From Oscillospiraceae bacterium (GTDB lineage: Bacteria > Bacillota > Clostridia > Oscillospirales > Acutalibacteraceae): a stretch of 64,000 bases of DNA. Made by a program: the position numbers and the translations under genes. Every line of letters starts with the position of its first letter. The stretch's first letter is position 1. The notes under the pieces are model-generated. The model worked only from the letters and a program-made list of their open reading frames with translations. It ran no database searches and was not told the DNA's origin. Location of the stretch: assembly GCA_902790325.1 (NCBI GenBank), contig CADARP010000003.1:103137-167136 (forward strand), read 5' to 3'. Shown one piece after another: positions 16,961 to 26,500 of the stretch.

Positions 16961-16994
16961 GCGGGGATGAACACGTTTTCATCCCTGCTTTTTG
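16961..16994 (+). terminator. Intrinsic terminator after the duplicated Ig-like genes
   Basis: Stem GCGGGGATGAA/TTCATCCCTGC followed by TTTTTGTT. Confidence 0.85.
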
Positions 16995-17009
16995 TTCTGA
17001 AAAAAACAC

Positions 17010-17038
17010 TTGACAACACCACACCCTTGTGCTACAAT
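17010..17038 (+). promoter_or_regulatory. Consensus sigma-A promoter of rplU-prp-rpmA
   Basis: TTGACA (17010-17015), 17 bp spacer, TACAAT (17033-17038). Confidence 0.88.
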
Positions 17039-17044
17039 AACAAA

Positions 17045-17122
17045 GCCGCATATTGCGGGTGGCATTGCCATGCCGTCAAGCCGGACGTGTCCGCACCTGC
17101 GAATAGCGAGTCTGTAAAAAGG
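17045..17122 (+). ncRNA. Ribosomal protein L21 leader-like RNA
   Basis: The untranslated region before rplU contains GGTGGCATTGCCATGCCGTC and the hairpin GGACGTGTCC followed by GCACCTGCGA. The position and these elements resemble the L21 leader known from Firmicutes, which is thought to bind a ribosomal protein for feedback control. I could not compare it to the covariance model, so the assignment rests on location and motif resemblance. Confidence 0.55.
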
Positions 17123-17135
17123 AATGGTAAACCCT

Positions 17136-17447
17136 ATGTACGCAATCATCGAAACCGGCGGCAAACAGTACAAAGTCGAAGCCGGAGACACCCTGTTCAT
17201 CGAAAAGCTGAACGCTGAAGCGGACGACACCGTCACGTTTGACAAGGTCGTCGGCATTGCGACCGACGCGGGCTTCTCCGCGGGCGCGCCCTATCTTTCG
17301 GACGTCACTGTCACGGCGAAGGTCCTCAAGAACGGCAAGGCGAAGAAGGTCACCGTCATGACCTACAAGCCCAAGAAGAACGAGAAGCGCAAGATGGGCC
17401 ACAGACAGCCCTACACCAAGGTGGAGATCACCGCGATCAACGCGTAA
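17136..17447 (+). CDS. rplU: 50S ribosomal protein L21
   Basis: 103 residues. It starts with the family signature [18 protein letters not shown] and ends with the RNA-binding [14 protein letters not shown]. It binds 23S rRNA in the large subunit. ATG 17136 is chosen over ATG 17124 because L21 proteins begin with MYAII and AAAAAGGA lies at 17116-17123. The stop overlaps the start of prp (TAATG), so the two are translationally coupled. Confidence 0.97.
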   Translation: MYAIIETGGKQYKVEAGDTLFIEKLNAEADDTVTFDKVVGIATDAGFSAGAPYLSDVTVTAKVLKNGKAKKVTVMTYKPKKNEKRKMGHRQPYTKVEITAINA

Positions 17448-17773
17448 TGATCCGCGTCCGGTTCTTCTGTTCGGACGGGCAGATCACGGGCTTTTCGGTT
17501 CGCGGCCATGCGGGACTCGCGCCTGCGGGAGAGGACATCCTCTGCGCGGCGGTATCCTCGGCGGCTTATATGACGGTTAACACATTGACCGACGTCAGCA
17601 AGCTGCCCTGCGACGTGTCCGTGTCCGACGGCGACATGACCGTGCGTCTTTCCGGGCAGAATGCGGATTCCGTTCAGGATCTTCTGAAAGGATTTTCGCT
17701 GCATATGCGGGAGCTTTCCCGCCAATACCCCGAAAAACTGAAAGTAATCTATGGAGGTAAGAACAATGCTTAA
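17447..17773 (+). CDS. prp: Ribosomal-processing cysteine protease Prp
   Basis: 108 residues, YsxB/Prp family. The catalytic His in VRGHAGLA and Cys in [13 protein letters not shown] are present. In Staphylococcus aureus this enzyme removes the N-terminal extension of L27. Here it sits between rplU and rpmA, and the downstream L27 has the extension, so substrate and protease are encoded together. The start overlaps the rplU stop and the end overlaps the rpmA ribosome binding region. Confidence 0.94.
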   Translation: MIRVRFFCSDGQITGFSVRGHAGLAPAGEDILCAAVSSAAYMTVNTLTDVSKLPCDVSVSDGDMTVRLSGQNADSVQDLLKGFSLHMRELSRQYPEKLKVIYGGKNNA

Positions 17774-18047
17774 AATCAACATTCAGCTTTTTGCGCATAA
17801 AAAGGGAATGGGCTCGACCAAGAACGGTCGTGATTCCGAATCCAAGCGCCTCGGCGCCAAGAGAGCCGACGGCCAGTTCGTCCTCGCGGGCAACATCCTT
17901 GTTCGCCAGCGCGGTACGCACATCCATCCCGGCAACAACGTCGGCAAGGGCAAGGACGACACCCTGTTCGCGCTGATCGACGGCAAAGTCAAGTTCGAGC
18001 GCATGGGCAAGGATCGCAAAAAGGTCAGCGTTTACGCAGAGCAGTAA
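17766..18047 (+). CDS. rpmA: 50S ribosomal protein L27 (with Prp-cleaved N-terminal extension)
   Basis: 93 residues. The mature part begins [15 protein letters not shown] and is preceded by MLKINIQLF, which matches the known extension cut by Prp after the Phe. Exposure of the new N-terminus is needed for L27 to reach the peptidyl-transferase centre. ATG 17766 has GGAGG (17753-17757) eight bases before it. It is the last gene of the rplU operon; a strong terminator follows. Unlike many Firmicutes, obgE is not directly downstream. Confidence 0.97.
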   Translation: MLKINIQLFAHKKGMGSTKNGRDSESKRLGAKRADGQFVLAGNILVRQRGTHIHPGNNVGKGKDDTLFALIDGKVKFERMGKDRKKVSVYAEQ

Positions 18048-18069
18048 TCGAAGACAAGTCTGACAAACG

Positions 18070-18107
18070 GCAGTCTCACAACATCTTGTGGGGCTGCTTT
18101 TTTCTTG
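18070..18107 (+). terminator. Intrinsic terminator after rpmA
   Basis: 12 bp stem (18070-18081 and 18086-18097, two wobble pairs), loop CATC, then TTTTTTCTT. Confidence 0.88.
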
Positions 18108-18178
18108 TCAAAAGTGACGACAAGATATGGTGGTTCTTTGTCTATTTCGCCAAAAGTCGGGAACTTCCGCCGAAACGC

Positions 18179-18207
18179 TTGACATCCCCTGTCGTATCGG
18201 GTATGAT
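18179..18207 (+). promoter_or_regulatory. Sigma-A promoter of pyrR
   Basis: TTGACA (18179-18184), 17 bp spacer, TATGAT (18202-18207). Confidence 0.88.
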
Positions 18208-18213
18208 AGGGCA

Positions 18214-18312
18214 AAAGAAAACATCTTTAATGCGGCACAGAGAGGCCCACAAGATCATAGCGCGAACGCACGACCGGGTCTTGCCGCATGGGTGGCAGGA
18301 CTCTTTTTGTTT
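18214..18312 (+). ncRNA. PyrR-binding attenuator leader
   Basis: The leader has the PyrR-binding loop signature CACAGAGAGGCCCAC (18235-18249), equivalent to the anti-antiterminator of known pyr leaders. It is followed by a terminator hairpin GTCTTGCC/GGCAGGAC (18278-18301) and CTTTTTGTTT. With UMP bound, PyrR should hold the anti-antiterminator and favour termination, lowering pyrR and permease expression when pyrimidines are plentiful. Confidence 0.87.
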
Positions 18313-18333
18313 CTCTGTAAAGGTGGTAGCAAT

Positions 18334-18858
18334 TTGACGGTCAAGGCACAGCTCATGGACGAAGCGGCGATGCGCCGCGCGCTGATGCGCATCTCGCACG
18401 AGATCACGGAAAAAAACCGCGGAACCGAGGATCTGGTCCTTGTCGGCATCCTGCGGCGGGGCGCGGATCTTGCGCAGATCATTTCCGACAATATCGAAAA
18501 GATCGAGGGCGTGCGCGTGCCGTGCGAACGCATTGACATCCATAATTTCCGCGACGACCTGACGCACATCGCCGACGCGGCGGACGAGAATCCGCGCATC
18601 GATGTAACGGAGAAAAAGGTCGTGCTCGTGGACGACGTGCTGTACACAGGCCGGAGCGTGCGCGCGGCGATCGAAGCGATCTTCTCCATGGGGCGTCCGT
18701 CCGCGATCCAGCTGGCGATCCTCGTGGACAGGGGACACCGCGAGCTGCCGATCCGCGCGGACTTTGTGGGCAAGAATGTCCCGACGTCGCATACGGAAAA
18801 AATTGCGGTCATGACCGAGCGGTACGACGGTTGCAACGCGGTCATGCTCACCGAATAA
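18334..18858 (+). CDS. pyrR: Bifunctional pyr operon regulator / uracil phosphoribosyltransferase
   Basis: 174 residues. The PRPP-binding motif VVLVDDVLYTGRSVRAA is complete, and MRRALMRISHEITEKN, LVGILRRGADLA and LVDRGHRELPIRADFVGKN are typical of PyrR. It binds UMP and the leader RNA above, and has weak uracil phosphoribosyltransferase activity. The start is TTG 18334, seven bases after AAAGGTGG; a longer in-frame ORF runs through the attenuator and is not coding. The uracil permease follows after 56 bp. Confidence 0.95.
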   Translation: MTVKAQLMDEAAMRRALMRISHEITEKNRGTEDLVLVGILRRGADLAQIISDNIEKIEGVRVPCERIDIHNFRDDLTHIADAADENPRIDVTEKKVVLVDDVLYTGRSVRAAIEAIFSMGRPSAIQLAILVDRGHRELPIRADFVGKNVPTSHTEKIAVMTERYDGCNAVMLTE

Positions 18859-18914
18859 TACAGAATGCATTCGGCGGTTTTCCGCTTGCATAAATTTTTA
18901 TTGGGGGTTATAGT

Positions 18915-20282
18915 ATGAAGCTCATCTACAATGTCAAAGACAAGCCGAAATTCGGACAGCTGATCGTGTTCGCGTTCCAGCAGCTCTTGGCGATCCTCGC
19001 TGCGACGATCGCGGTGCCGGCCATTGTCGGCAACGGTATGTCCCAGTCCGCCGCGCTGTTCGGCGCAGGCGTCGGTACGCTCGTGTATCTGCTGTTCACC
19101 AAGTTCAGAAGCCCTGTTTTCCTCGGCTCCTCCTTCGCGTTCCTCGGCTCCATGTTTGCCGCGTTTGCGGGCGCCGCTTCCGCGGAAGCCGGTTTTGCGG
19201 GCATCATCATCGGCGCGATCCTGGCAGGCCTTGTCTATGTCGTGATTGCGATCGTGGTCAAGTTTGCCGGTGTGGCATGGATCAACAAGCTTATGCCGGC
19301 GGTCGTGATCGGTCCGACCGTTGCGATCATCGGACTTTCGCTCGCGGGCAATGCCATCGGCGATTCGCTCAAGGGCGCGGTTGCGGACGGCGGCGCCTTT
19401 GTGATGAACACATCCGGGTGGATCAGCCTCATCTGCGCGCTGGTGACGCTGCTTGTGGTCATGGTCTGCTCCGTTTTCGGCAAGAAAATGATGAAGCTCA
19501 TTCCCTTTATCATCGGTATCCTCGCGGGCTACGTCGTTGCCGCGATCTTCACGCTCATCGGCGCCAAGACCGGCAACGATGCGCTGAAAGTCATTGACTT
19601 CTCCCTGTTCCAGAACATGCAGTGGGTTCCTGATTTTACGTTCCTCAAGGCCATCAAGGGCCTGAGCGCAGTGGACGGCAAGTACCTTGCGACCATCGCG
19701 GTGGCGTATATCCCCGTGGCGTTCGTCGTGTTCGCGGAGCACATCGCGGATCACAAGAACCTGTCTTCCATCATCGACGCCGAACTGCTTGAGGATCCCG
19801 GCCTGCACCGTACACTGCTCGGCGACGGCGTCGGCTCCATGGTCGGCGCGTTTTTCGGCGGCTGCCCGAACACGACCTACGGTGAGTCCGTCGGCTGCGT
19901 CGCCATCACCGGCAACGCATCTATCGTGACGATCCTGACCACTGCGATCATGGCGATCGTCGTGTCCTTCTTCGGTCCGTTCGTGACGTTCCTTGCCACG
20001 ATCCCGTCCTGCGTGATGGGCGGCGTGTGTATCACGCTGTACGGTTTCATCGCCGTCAGCGGTCTGAAGATGATCCAGAACGTCGACCTCGGCGACAACC
20101 GCAACCTGTTCGTTGTGTCCGTCATTCTGATCGCCGGTATCGGCGGCATGACGCTCAAGATCGGCCAGGTCACGCTGACCGAGATCGCCTGCGCGCTGAT
20201 CCTCGGCATCATCGTCAATGTGATCCTTGGCAAGCGGGACAAGCAGGCGGCGGAAACTGCGGCGCAGACCGAGGCAGAATAA
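18915..20282 (+). CDS. uraA: Uracil permease (NCS2 family)
   Basis: 455 residues with about 14 hydrophobic segments. NCS2 signatures are FAFQQLLAILAATIAVPAIVG near the start, FLGSSFAFLGS, and the active-site region VFAEHIADHKNLSSI followed by GGCPNTTYGES. It imports uracil with protons. It lies downstream of pyrR and its attenuator, the usual location in Firmicutes, where the symbol pyrP is also used. GGGGG lies 8 bases before the ATG. A weak hairpin (about 18866-18893) separates it from pyrR. Confidence 0.95.
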   Translation: MKLIYNVKDKPKFGQLIVFAFQQLLAILAATIAVPAIVGNGMSQSAALFGAGVGTLVYLLFTKFRSPVFLGSSFAFLGSMFAAFAGAASAEAGFAGIIIGAILAGLVYVVIAIVVKFAGVAWINKLMPAVVIGPTVAIIGLSLAGNAIGDSLKGAVADGGAFVMNTSGWISLICALVTLLVVMVCSVFGKKMMKLIPFIIGILAGYVVAAIFTLIGAKTGNDALKVIDFSLFQNMQWVPDFTFLKAIKGLSAVDGKYLATIAVAYIPVAFVVFAEHIADHKNLSSIIDAELLEDPGLHRTLLGDGVGSMVGAFFGGCPNTTYGESVGCVAITGNASIVTILTTAIMAIVVSFFGPFVTFLATIPSCVMGGVCITLYGFIAVSGLKMIQNVDLGDNRNLFVVSVILIAGIGGMTLKIGQVTLTEIACALILGIIVNVILGKRDKQAAETAAQTEAE

Positions 20283-20299
20283 TCTGTCTGTCAGATCCG

Positions 20300-20321
20300 G
20301 CGCAGTCGGGTTCGGCTGCGC
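20300..20321 (+). terminator. Weak terminator-like hairpin after uracil permease
   Basis: Stem GCGCAGTCG/CGGCTGCGC with a GGTT loop, followed by TGGTTCT rather than a clean T-run. Confidence 0.45.
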
Positions 20322-20390
20322 TGGTTCTAAAAATGTTTTATAATTCCAAACAGTAATTAAATACCGGAAATACTGTGCTATACTTATAAT

Positions 20391-20650
20391 ATAAGGCGAT
20401 GAAGGAAACAAGTAGCGCGGCAAAACTTTGCAGAGAGTGTCCGGCCGGTGCGAGGACATGGGGGAACCGCGGCGAATACATTCCGGAGCTGCCTGCCTGA
20501 AATCGCAGTAGGGCGGGACGGGTGCGCCCGAGACAGCGCTGGTGTGTTCCACACCGTGAGGGGTGCGCCGCGAGACGCAACCGAACCAGAGGTGGTACCG
20601 CGATTTTGAATCGTCCTCTGTCCCGAGCGGGGCAGAGGCGTTTTTTGTAG
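20391..20650 (+). ncRNA. T-box riboswitch (leader of tyrS)
   Basis: The T-box core AGAGGTGGTACCGCG is at 20588-20602. The terminator is CCTCTGTCCC/GGGGCAGAGG (about 20615-20638) followed by CGTTTTTTG. Upstream, AAGTAGCGCGGC and GCGGCGAATACATTC fit the two strands of a specifier loop, with UAC (Tyr codon, followed by A) as specifier. Two overlapping -10 boxes, TATACT (20379) and TATAAT (20385), lie before it with only a weak -35. Confidence 0.9.
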
Positions 20651-20662
20651 GAGGAAAAAACT

Positions 20663-21883
20663 ATGGGTATTTATGAAGAACTGCAGGCGCGCGGACTGAT
20701 CGCGCAGGTGACGGACGAAAAGGAAATCCGCGATCTCGTCAACAGCGGCGGCGCGCGGTTCTATATCGGCTTTGATCCCACGGCGGATTCGCTGCACGTG
20801 GGGCACTTCATGGCGCTGTGCCTGATGAAGCGCCTGCAGATGGCGGGCAACAAACCTGTTGTGCTGCTGGGCGGCGGTACGGGACACATCGGCGATCCGT
20901 CCGGCCGGACGGACATGCGCTCGATGATGACCGCGGAGACGATCGAGCACAACTGCCAGTGCTTCAAAAAGCAGATGGAGCGCTTTATCGAGTTCGGCGA
21001 GGACAAGGCGATCATGGTCAACAATGCCGACTGGCTGCTGAAGCTCAACTACATCGAGCTGCTGCGCGAAGTGGGCGCGTGCTTCTCCGTCAACAACATG
21101 CTGCGCGCCGAGTGCTACAAGCAGCGCATGGAGAAGGGTCTGAGCTTCCTCGAGTTCAACTACATGATCATGCAGTCCTACGACTTCTGGTATCTGCATG
21201 AGCATTACGGCTGCAACATGCAGTTCGGCGGCGACGACCAGTGGAGCAACATGCTCGGCGGCACGGAGCTGATCCGCAAGAAGACCGGCCACGACGCATA
21301 TGCCATGACGATCACGCTGCTGCTCAACAGCGAGGGCAAAAAGATGGGCAAGACGGCCAAGGGCGCCGTTTGGCTCGATCCCGAAAAGACCACGCCGTAC
21401 GAGTTCTACCAGTACTGGCGCAATGTGGACGATGCGGATGTGATGAAGTGCATCCGGATGCTGACGTTCCTGACGCTCGAGGAGATCGAGGAGATGGAGC
21501 ATTGGGCGGACAACCGCATCAATGAAAAGAAGGAGATCCTGGCGTACGAGCTGACGAAGCTTGTGCACGGCGCCGAGGAAGCGGACAAGGCGCAGGCGGC
21601 TGCGCGCGCGCTGTTTTCCGGAGCCGGTGACGATGCCAACATGCCCACGACCGAGATCCCCGCGGACGAAGCGGCGGACGGGATGAACATCATCGACCTG
21701 ATGGTGCGCTGCAAGCTCTGCGCAAGCAAGGGCGAGGCGCGCAGACTCATCCAGCAGGGCGGCGTTTCCGTGGACGGCGAAAAGGTGACGGACATCGCCG
21801 CGATCGTCGCGGCGGACGCGCTGCGTGCCGGCGTCAAGATCAAGAAGGGCAAAAAAGTGTTCCATAAAGCAATTCTGGCATAA
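20663..21883 (+). CDS. tyrS: Tyrosine-tRNA ligase
   Basis: 406 residues, class I synthetase of the TyrRS-S type. It has FDPTADSLHVGH (HIGH motif), the tyrosine-pocket region QFGGDDQWSN, and KKMGKTAKGAVW in place of KMSKS. A C-terminal S4 RNA-binding domain (LMVRCKLCASKGEARRLIQ and GGVSVDGEKV) recognises the tRNA-Tyr. GGAGGA lies shortly before the ATG. It is controlled by the T-box. No terminator is seen between it and the next promoter at 21900. Confidence 0.97.
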   Translation: MGIYEELQARGLIAQVTDEKEIRDLVNSGGARFYIGFDPTADSLHVGHFMALCLMKRLQMAGNKPVVLLGGGTGHIGDPSGRTDMRSMMTAETIEHNCQCFKKQMERFIEFGEDKAIMVNNADWLLKLNYIELLREVGACFSVNNMLRAECYKQRMEKGLSFLEFNYMIMQSYDFWYLHEHYGCNMQFGGDDQWSNMLGGTELIRKKTGHDAYAMTITLLLNSEGKKMGKTAKGAVWLDPEKTTPYEFYQYWRNVDDADVMKCIRMLTFLTLEEIEEMEHWADNRINEKKEILAYELTKLVHGAEEADKAQAAARALFSGAGDDANMPTTEIPADEAADGMNIIDLMVRCKLCASKGEARRLIQQGGVSVDGEKVTDIAAIVAADALRAGVKIKKGKKVFHKAILA

Positions 21884-21899
21884 AGTTTTTGCGAAACAC

Positions 21900-21929
21900 T
21901 TGACAGAAACGAGTTTAATTCTGTATAAT
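21900..21929 (+). promoter_or_regulatory. Consensus sigma-A promoter of the DUF6273/Ig protein gene
   Basis: TTGACA (21900-21905), 18 bp spacer, TATAAT (21924-21929). Confidence 0.85.
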
Positions 21930-21962
21930 AAAGTATCTATTGACATGAGGAAGTGTGTTAGG

Positions 21963-23342
21963 ATGAAAAAGGCAGTCAAGGCGCTTGCGGTTTTATTGGC
22001 GCTCTGCTTCTGCACGTCCGCGCTCGTTCTGGCGGTCGGCGCCGCCGCGGCGGATGCCGTGACGGATGGAACGACGTTCCGTTTCGGAACGTATCCGCAG
22101 TCGCGCGTGCAGGACAAGGCGTTGATCGACAGTCTGAACAAGCTCAGCGAGTCCAATAAGAAAGATACCGTCACGCTCGGCGGCAAGACATATGCGTCGT
22201 ACCGCATCGTGAAAAACGGCACGCCCGGCGGACCGTACGGCACGGTATACGGATACGAGCCGTATGACAAAGACCACGGCTATCCGACGTACTGGTTCGT
22301 TTGCGAGCCGATCGAGTGGCGTGTGCTCGGCAGCGACAGCGCCGGCGTTCTGCTTCTGTCGGAATATGTTCTCTGCTCGCGTGCGTTCAACGACAAGATC
22401 CGCTCTGACAACACATGGGAAAACAGCGACGTGCGCAAGTGGCTGAACGATTCGTTCCTGAAGACGGCGTTCACCGCCAAGGAGCAGGCGTTCGTAAAGA
22501 ACTCCGCCCTGACGAACGAGCCCAATCCCGTCCACGGCGCGTATAACGGCGTTGCGTCTGCGTTTGCCGGCGACCCGAACAAGTACGGCGCGGCATACGA
22601 AGGCACATACAGCGGCGGCCCCACGACCGACAAGGTTTTCCTGCCGTCGTTCAATGAGATCACCAACGCCGACTACGGTTTCAACGTCGGCTGGAAAGAC
22701 AAGGTCGGCGAATTCGGCCAGCCGGTCGGCTACTATGAGACCGACATTCTCCCGGGCGAGCACTGCGGCCGCAGCACGGGCGCAACGGACTATGCCAAGT
22801 GCCAGGGCGTTTGGGCAAACCTGCAGGCCGATCCGGACGGCAACTATACGATTCCGGTTCCGACTGTCCGCTACTGGCTGCGCACGGCCGGCTACAATGC
22901 CGACTATGCCGCCGCCGTTCTGGAGGACGGCCGCGTAACGACCGGCTTCGAGGTCAACTATGACATCGTCGGCATCCGTCCGATGATGCGCGTCGACCCG
23001 ACCGCCGTGCCGGATGACATGATCCCCACCGACGATCCGTCGAATCCGGGCAAACCGGACGATCTGCCGTTCAACATCGAGGCGTCCGACGACGAGTTCC
23101 ACTACAAGCAGAAGAACCTCTCGCTCAAGGCGGACGTTCCCGTGACCTGGACGTCCTCCGATCCGCGCATTGCGGAGATCGATCCCGACACCGGAGAGGT
23201 GACGATCCACCGTGTCGGCACCGTGACGATCACCGCCACGTCCGTCGAAACGGGCGAAACCGTGGAATTCGAGATGGAGATCGAGTATCTCTGGTGGCAG
23301 CAGTTGATCCGCATCTTTTTGTTCGGTTGGGTCTGGTATTGA
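21963..23342 (+). CDS. Secreted DUF6273 protein with Ig-like domain and Trp-rich C-terminal tail
   Basis: 459 residues. A signal peptide (KKAVKALAVLLALCFCTSA) is followed by a DUF6273 module: FRFGTYPQSRVQD, PIEWRVLGSDSAGVLLLSEY, NSDVRKWLND, DKVFLPSFNEI, TDYAKCQGVW, YWLRTAG and GIRPMMRVD. A Big_2-like domain follows (LKADVPVTWTSSDPRIAEID). The protein ends directly after it with LWWQQLIRIFLFGWVWY. The same ending occurs in the 1358-residue protein at 53652-57728. DUF6273 modules are related to sulfatase-modifying/tail-fibre-type folds in my understanding; no activity is known. The start is ATG 21963 with GAGGA about ten bases upstream. Confidence 0.85.
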   Translation: MKKAVKALAVLLALCFCTSALVLAVGAAAADAVTDGTTFRFGTYPQSRVQDKALIDSLNKLSESNKKDTVTLGGKTYASYRIVKNGTPGGPYGTVYGYEPYDKDHGYPTYWFVCEPIEWRVLGSDSAGVLLLSEYVLCSRAFNDKIRSDNTWENSDVRKWLNDSFLKTAFTAKEQAFVKNSALTNEPNPVHGAYNGVASAFAGDPNKYGAAYEGTYSGGPTTDKVFLPSFNEITNADYGFNVGWKDKVGEFGQPVGYYETDILPGEHCGRSTGATDYAKCQGVWANLQADPDGNYTIPVPTVRYWLRTAGYNADYAAAVLEDGRVTTGFEVNYDIVGIRPMMRVDPTAVPDDMIPTDDPSNPGKPDDLPFNIEASDDEFHYKQKNLSLKADVPVTWTSSDPRIAEIDPDTGEVTIHRVGTVTITATSVETGETVEFEMEIEYLWWQQLIRIFLFGWVWY

Positions 23343-23377
23343 TGCCGCATACCACATATTGTATAGCCTGAAAACGA

Positions 23378-23424
23378 GGCTGTCGCGCGCCAAAAAAATT
23401 GCCGCGGCAGCCCCGATTTTTTTG
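23378..23424 (+). terminator. Intrinsic terminator after the DUF6273/Ig gene
   Basis: Imperfect GGCTGTCGCGCG/CCGCGGCAGCC stem followed by CCGATTTTTTT. Confidence 0.8.
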
Positions 23425-23465
23425 CCGAAATTGTTTAAGATTTCTTAAAGATTTGTTCAAAAAGG

Positions 23466-23494
23466 TTGACGTTTCAATAAAAAGGTGATAAGAT
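23466..23494 (+). promoter_or_regulatory. Sigma-A promoter of the Cys-module protein
   Basis: TTGACG (23466-23471), 17 bp spacer, TAAGAT (23489-23494). Confidence 0.75.
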
Positions 23495-23589
23495 AAACGC
23501 AAGCTGCGCATTGGCGAAGGTGCTGGCTTCGGTCAGATTTTTGCTTGCAATGCTGCTTTAGTCAACAAAACAAAGGAAGGAAAGTGACA

Positions 23590-26500
23590 ATGGAAATGCA
23601 CAAGAAACACGCAAAGTCTCTGCTTGCATTTGTCCTTGCGGTGCTCATGCTTTTGAGCGCATGTCCGCTTTCGGGCTTTATCGGCCTCATCGCGGCGGCC
23701 GAGGACAAGCGTGAGGGAGCGCCCGCTTTCGGCGGCGCGTACTGGGATTATTTCGAAGACGGCGAAATTCGTTTTAATTCCAATATCCTGCCGCAGAGCC
23801 CGACCGGTCCCGTCATCTGGAAGGATCCGGCCGGTATGTATGTTACCGACTACATCAAGTCGATCACCGTCACGAGCACGGTGACGGCCATCGGCGCCTA
23901 CGGCTTCAAGGATCTCAAGACGACGGTCGTCTTCATTCCGGCGACTGTTAAGGATCCGGGCGCGATCGACGCCGATGCGTTTGCCGGCTCGCAGATCAAG
24001 ACGGTTTTCTACCAGGGCTCGCTGACAATGTGGAAGACTGCTTTCGCCGGATACGGCACCGTGAGCGGTATCGTCGTGAACTTCAACCACGTCCACAACA
24101 CTGATCAGACCAAGCATCCGATCGACGCGACCTGCACGAAGGAAGGCTACAAAGGCGATCTGTACTGCACGGTCTGCGGCGCTTTTAACAAGAGGGGTGA
24201 GGATGCGCCCAAGGCGCCTCATGAGTGGTCCAAAGAATACGCCATCATTGACGGCGAGGAACCCACCTGCAACAAGTCCGGCTACAAGGCAACGTACTGC
24301 CTTACCTGCGGCACGTTTAATCACGCCACCCGCACGGAAGTGCCCCCGACAGGCGAGCATAACTGGGAATATGATGTAATAGCGAACAAAGACAAACTGG
24401 ACGACTGTGCCGATCATGCCGGCGAGCAGGTCATACTGAAGTGCGCCGACTGCGGCATTTCGAGCACAGACGATCGTTTTGCGCAGCGCACGTTCTGGTG
24501 GCTGAACGACAACGGCGAGATCGAAGACAGCAAGCAGGATGACTGGAACAAGCTGTCCGAAAAACAGCAGGGCAGAGCAGTAAACTCGGAAGAAAACAGA
24601 GAGCTTGCGGAAACCATCGCTGAGGCGTACGCGAAAGCGAACGCGAAAAACAAAGACGAAGAAAAAGCACTCAAAGAGAAGAGACGCGGAGAAGTACTTG
24701 AAAACTTAAAGAAAATCGAAAATGACAATACCGACGCGCGGTACAACCAGAAGGTCTGGAAAGCGGCGACGGTTCTTGCAAACCACAGCAATGCGCTCGG
24801 GGAAGATCATCTCATTTACGATACGACGGATGAAGCCACCTGCACGAAGGCCGGCAAGACGATCATCACCTGCGAATGGTGTAACTATCGCAAGGAGCAG
24901 GTCGTGGAAGCGAAGGGGCACAGCAATGTGGCGACCGGCACAACGACGCCCTACCTCATTCCCGCCACCTGCACCGAGCCGGGCGAAAGAGGCACGCGCT
25001 GCACGGTTTGCGGCGAGACCCTTTCCACCGAGGTCGTTCCGACCAACCACACCGAGGGCTATCGTTCCGGCACATGGGTCACGCAGAGAGAGCCCGACTG
25101 TGTCAACAAGGGCTATCAGTGGCTCAAGTGTAATTACTGCGGTCAGTATATCGAAGAGGTCAAAATCGGCGAAGACGGCAAGCCCGTACTGGATGGGCAG
25201 GGAGCGCCCATTATGGTCTATGTCCAGAAGGATATTGCCCCGACGCCTGAGCTGCATACTCCGTCCCGCTGGTTCAAGACAAAGGAACCCAGATGCACCG
25301 AAAACGGTGAAAAGATCCAGATCTGCACCGTCAAGGGCTGCCCCTATTTCTCCGATACGTCCATCGGCAGATATGTGGTCAAGATCAGCGACCGCAAAGC
25401 GCTCGATCAGATCATTGCGGTGACCAAGGATCTCAGCAAAGATCACTATCACTACGCGCCCACAAGAATCACCGGTTCCAGCAGCGCGGATGGGAACAAT
25501 GAAATCTTCATCGATCCCGTTCCGAGTAACGACCGCGTCTACGACGTCGCCGACGAAGTGAACATGGCGATCATGGAGGCGTTCAAGCGCGCCGAGGATT
25601 CCGACTTCAACGAAGACGGCACACTGGATGAAAAGTCGGATATCTATGCGGAGCTGAAAGACAGAATCGTTGCGATCTTCACGACCGCGGTCGATCACCA
25701 CGGCTTCCTGGATACGGACAAGAACGGCAAAGAAAAGTTCTTCTATGACAAGTTTTTCTATGGCAGTAACGAACTGAAGGATGGTGCGGCGCATCCCGGT
25801 TATGACTGTGTCGGTGAACAGACCTACACGGTTCCGGATGATCTGACGACCATCGATCCCACCCAAGAGGAAGTCTACAGATACGTGTTCAGCGAGATCG
25901 CTGCCGAAGCTGCCGAACTGCTGATCGCGCATGACAGCGTGATCAACACCACCGACGACGTCGTCGCCATCCTGGAGCAGGCTTGGGAAGCGCTCGGCGA
26001 CGCGGAGATCGGCGAAAAGATGTCCGATCCCGCAAACAAGGCCGAGATCGGCAAGCTGACCAACAAGGCGCTCGCCAAGCAGGTGATCGCGGAGACCGGT
26101 CACGATTGGATTCGCTGCTATGATATCGAACATCCCGGCAAAGAAGAATTCGGCTATGTTGTGATCAACAACGAGTTTGTGCCCGTCTGCAGAAAGAGCA
26201 GCGAGCGCGAGGGCGTCGATTACAGCGCATGGTATCGTGTCGATCATTATGATGACAACGGCAAACCCGTCGCCGGCGAAAAAGACGAAGACTACATGGG
26301 CACCAAGGCGGTCACCCATGTCAACTGCATCGAGGGCGACGGCAACATGATCTGGCAGTGCAGAACCTGCATGAAGCTCAAGGATCCGACGCTCGTCAGA
26401 CAGGGTTCGCATGACATGCAGACCAGTCGTATTGCCCCGACCTGCACCTCCAACGGCTACAAACACGAATACTGCACGAAGTGCGACTACTTTGTCGACG

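Noticed and set aside
18127..18333. N-terminal extension of pyrR
   Set aside because: The frame crosses the promoter and attenuator; the TTG at 18334 has a good ribosome binding site.
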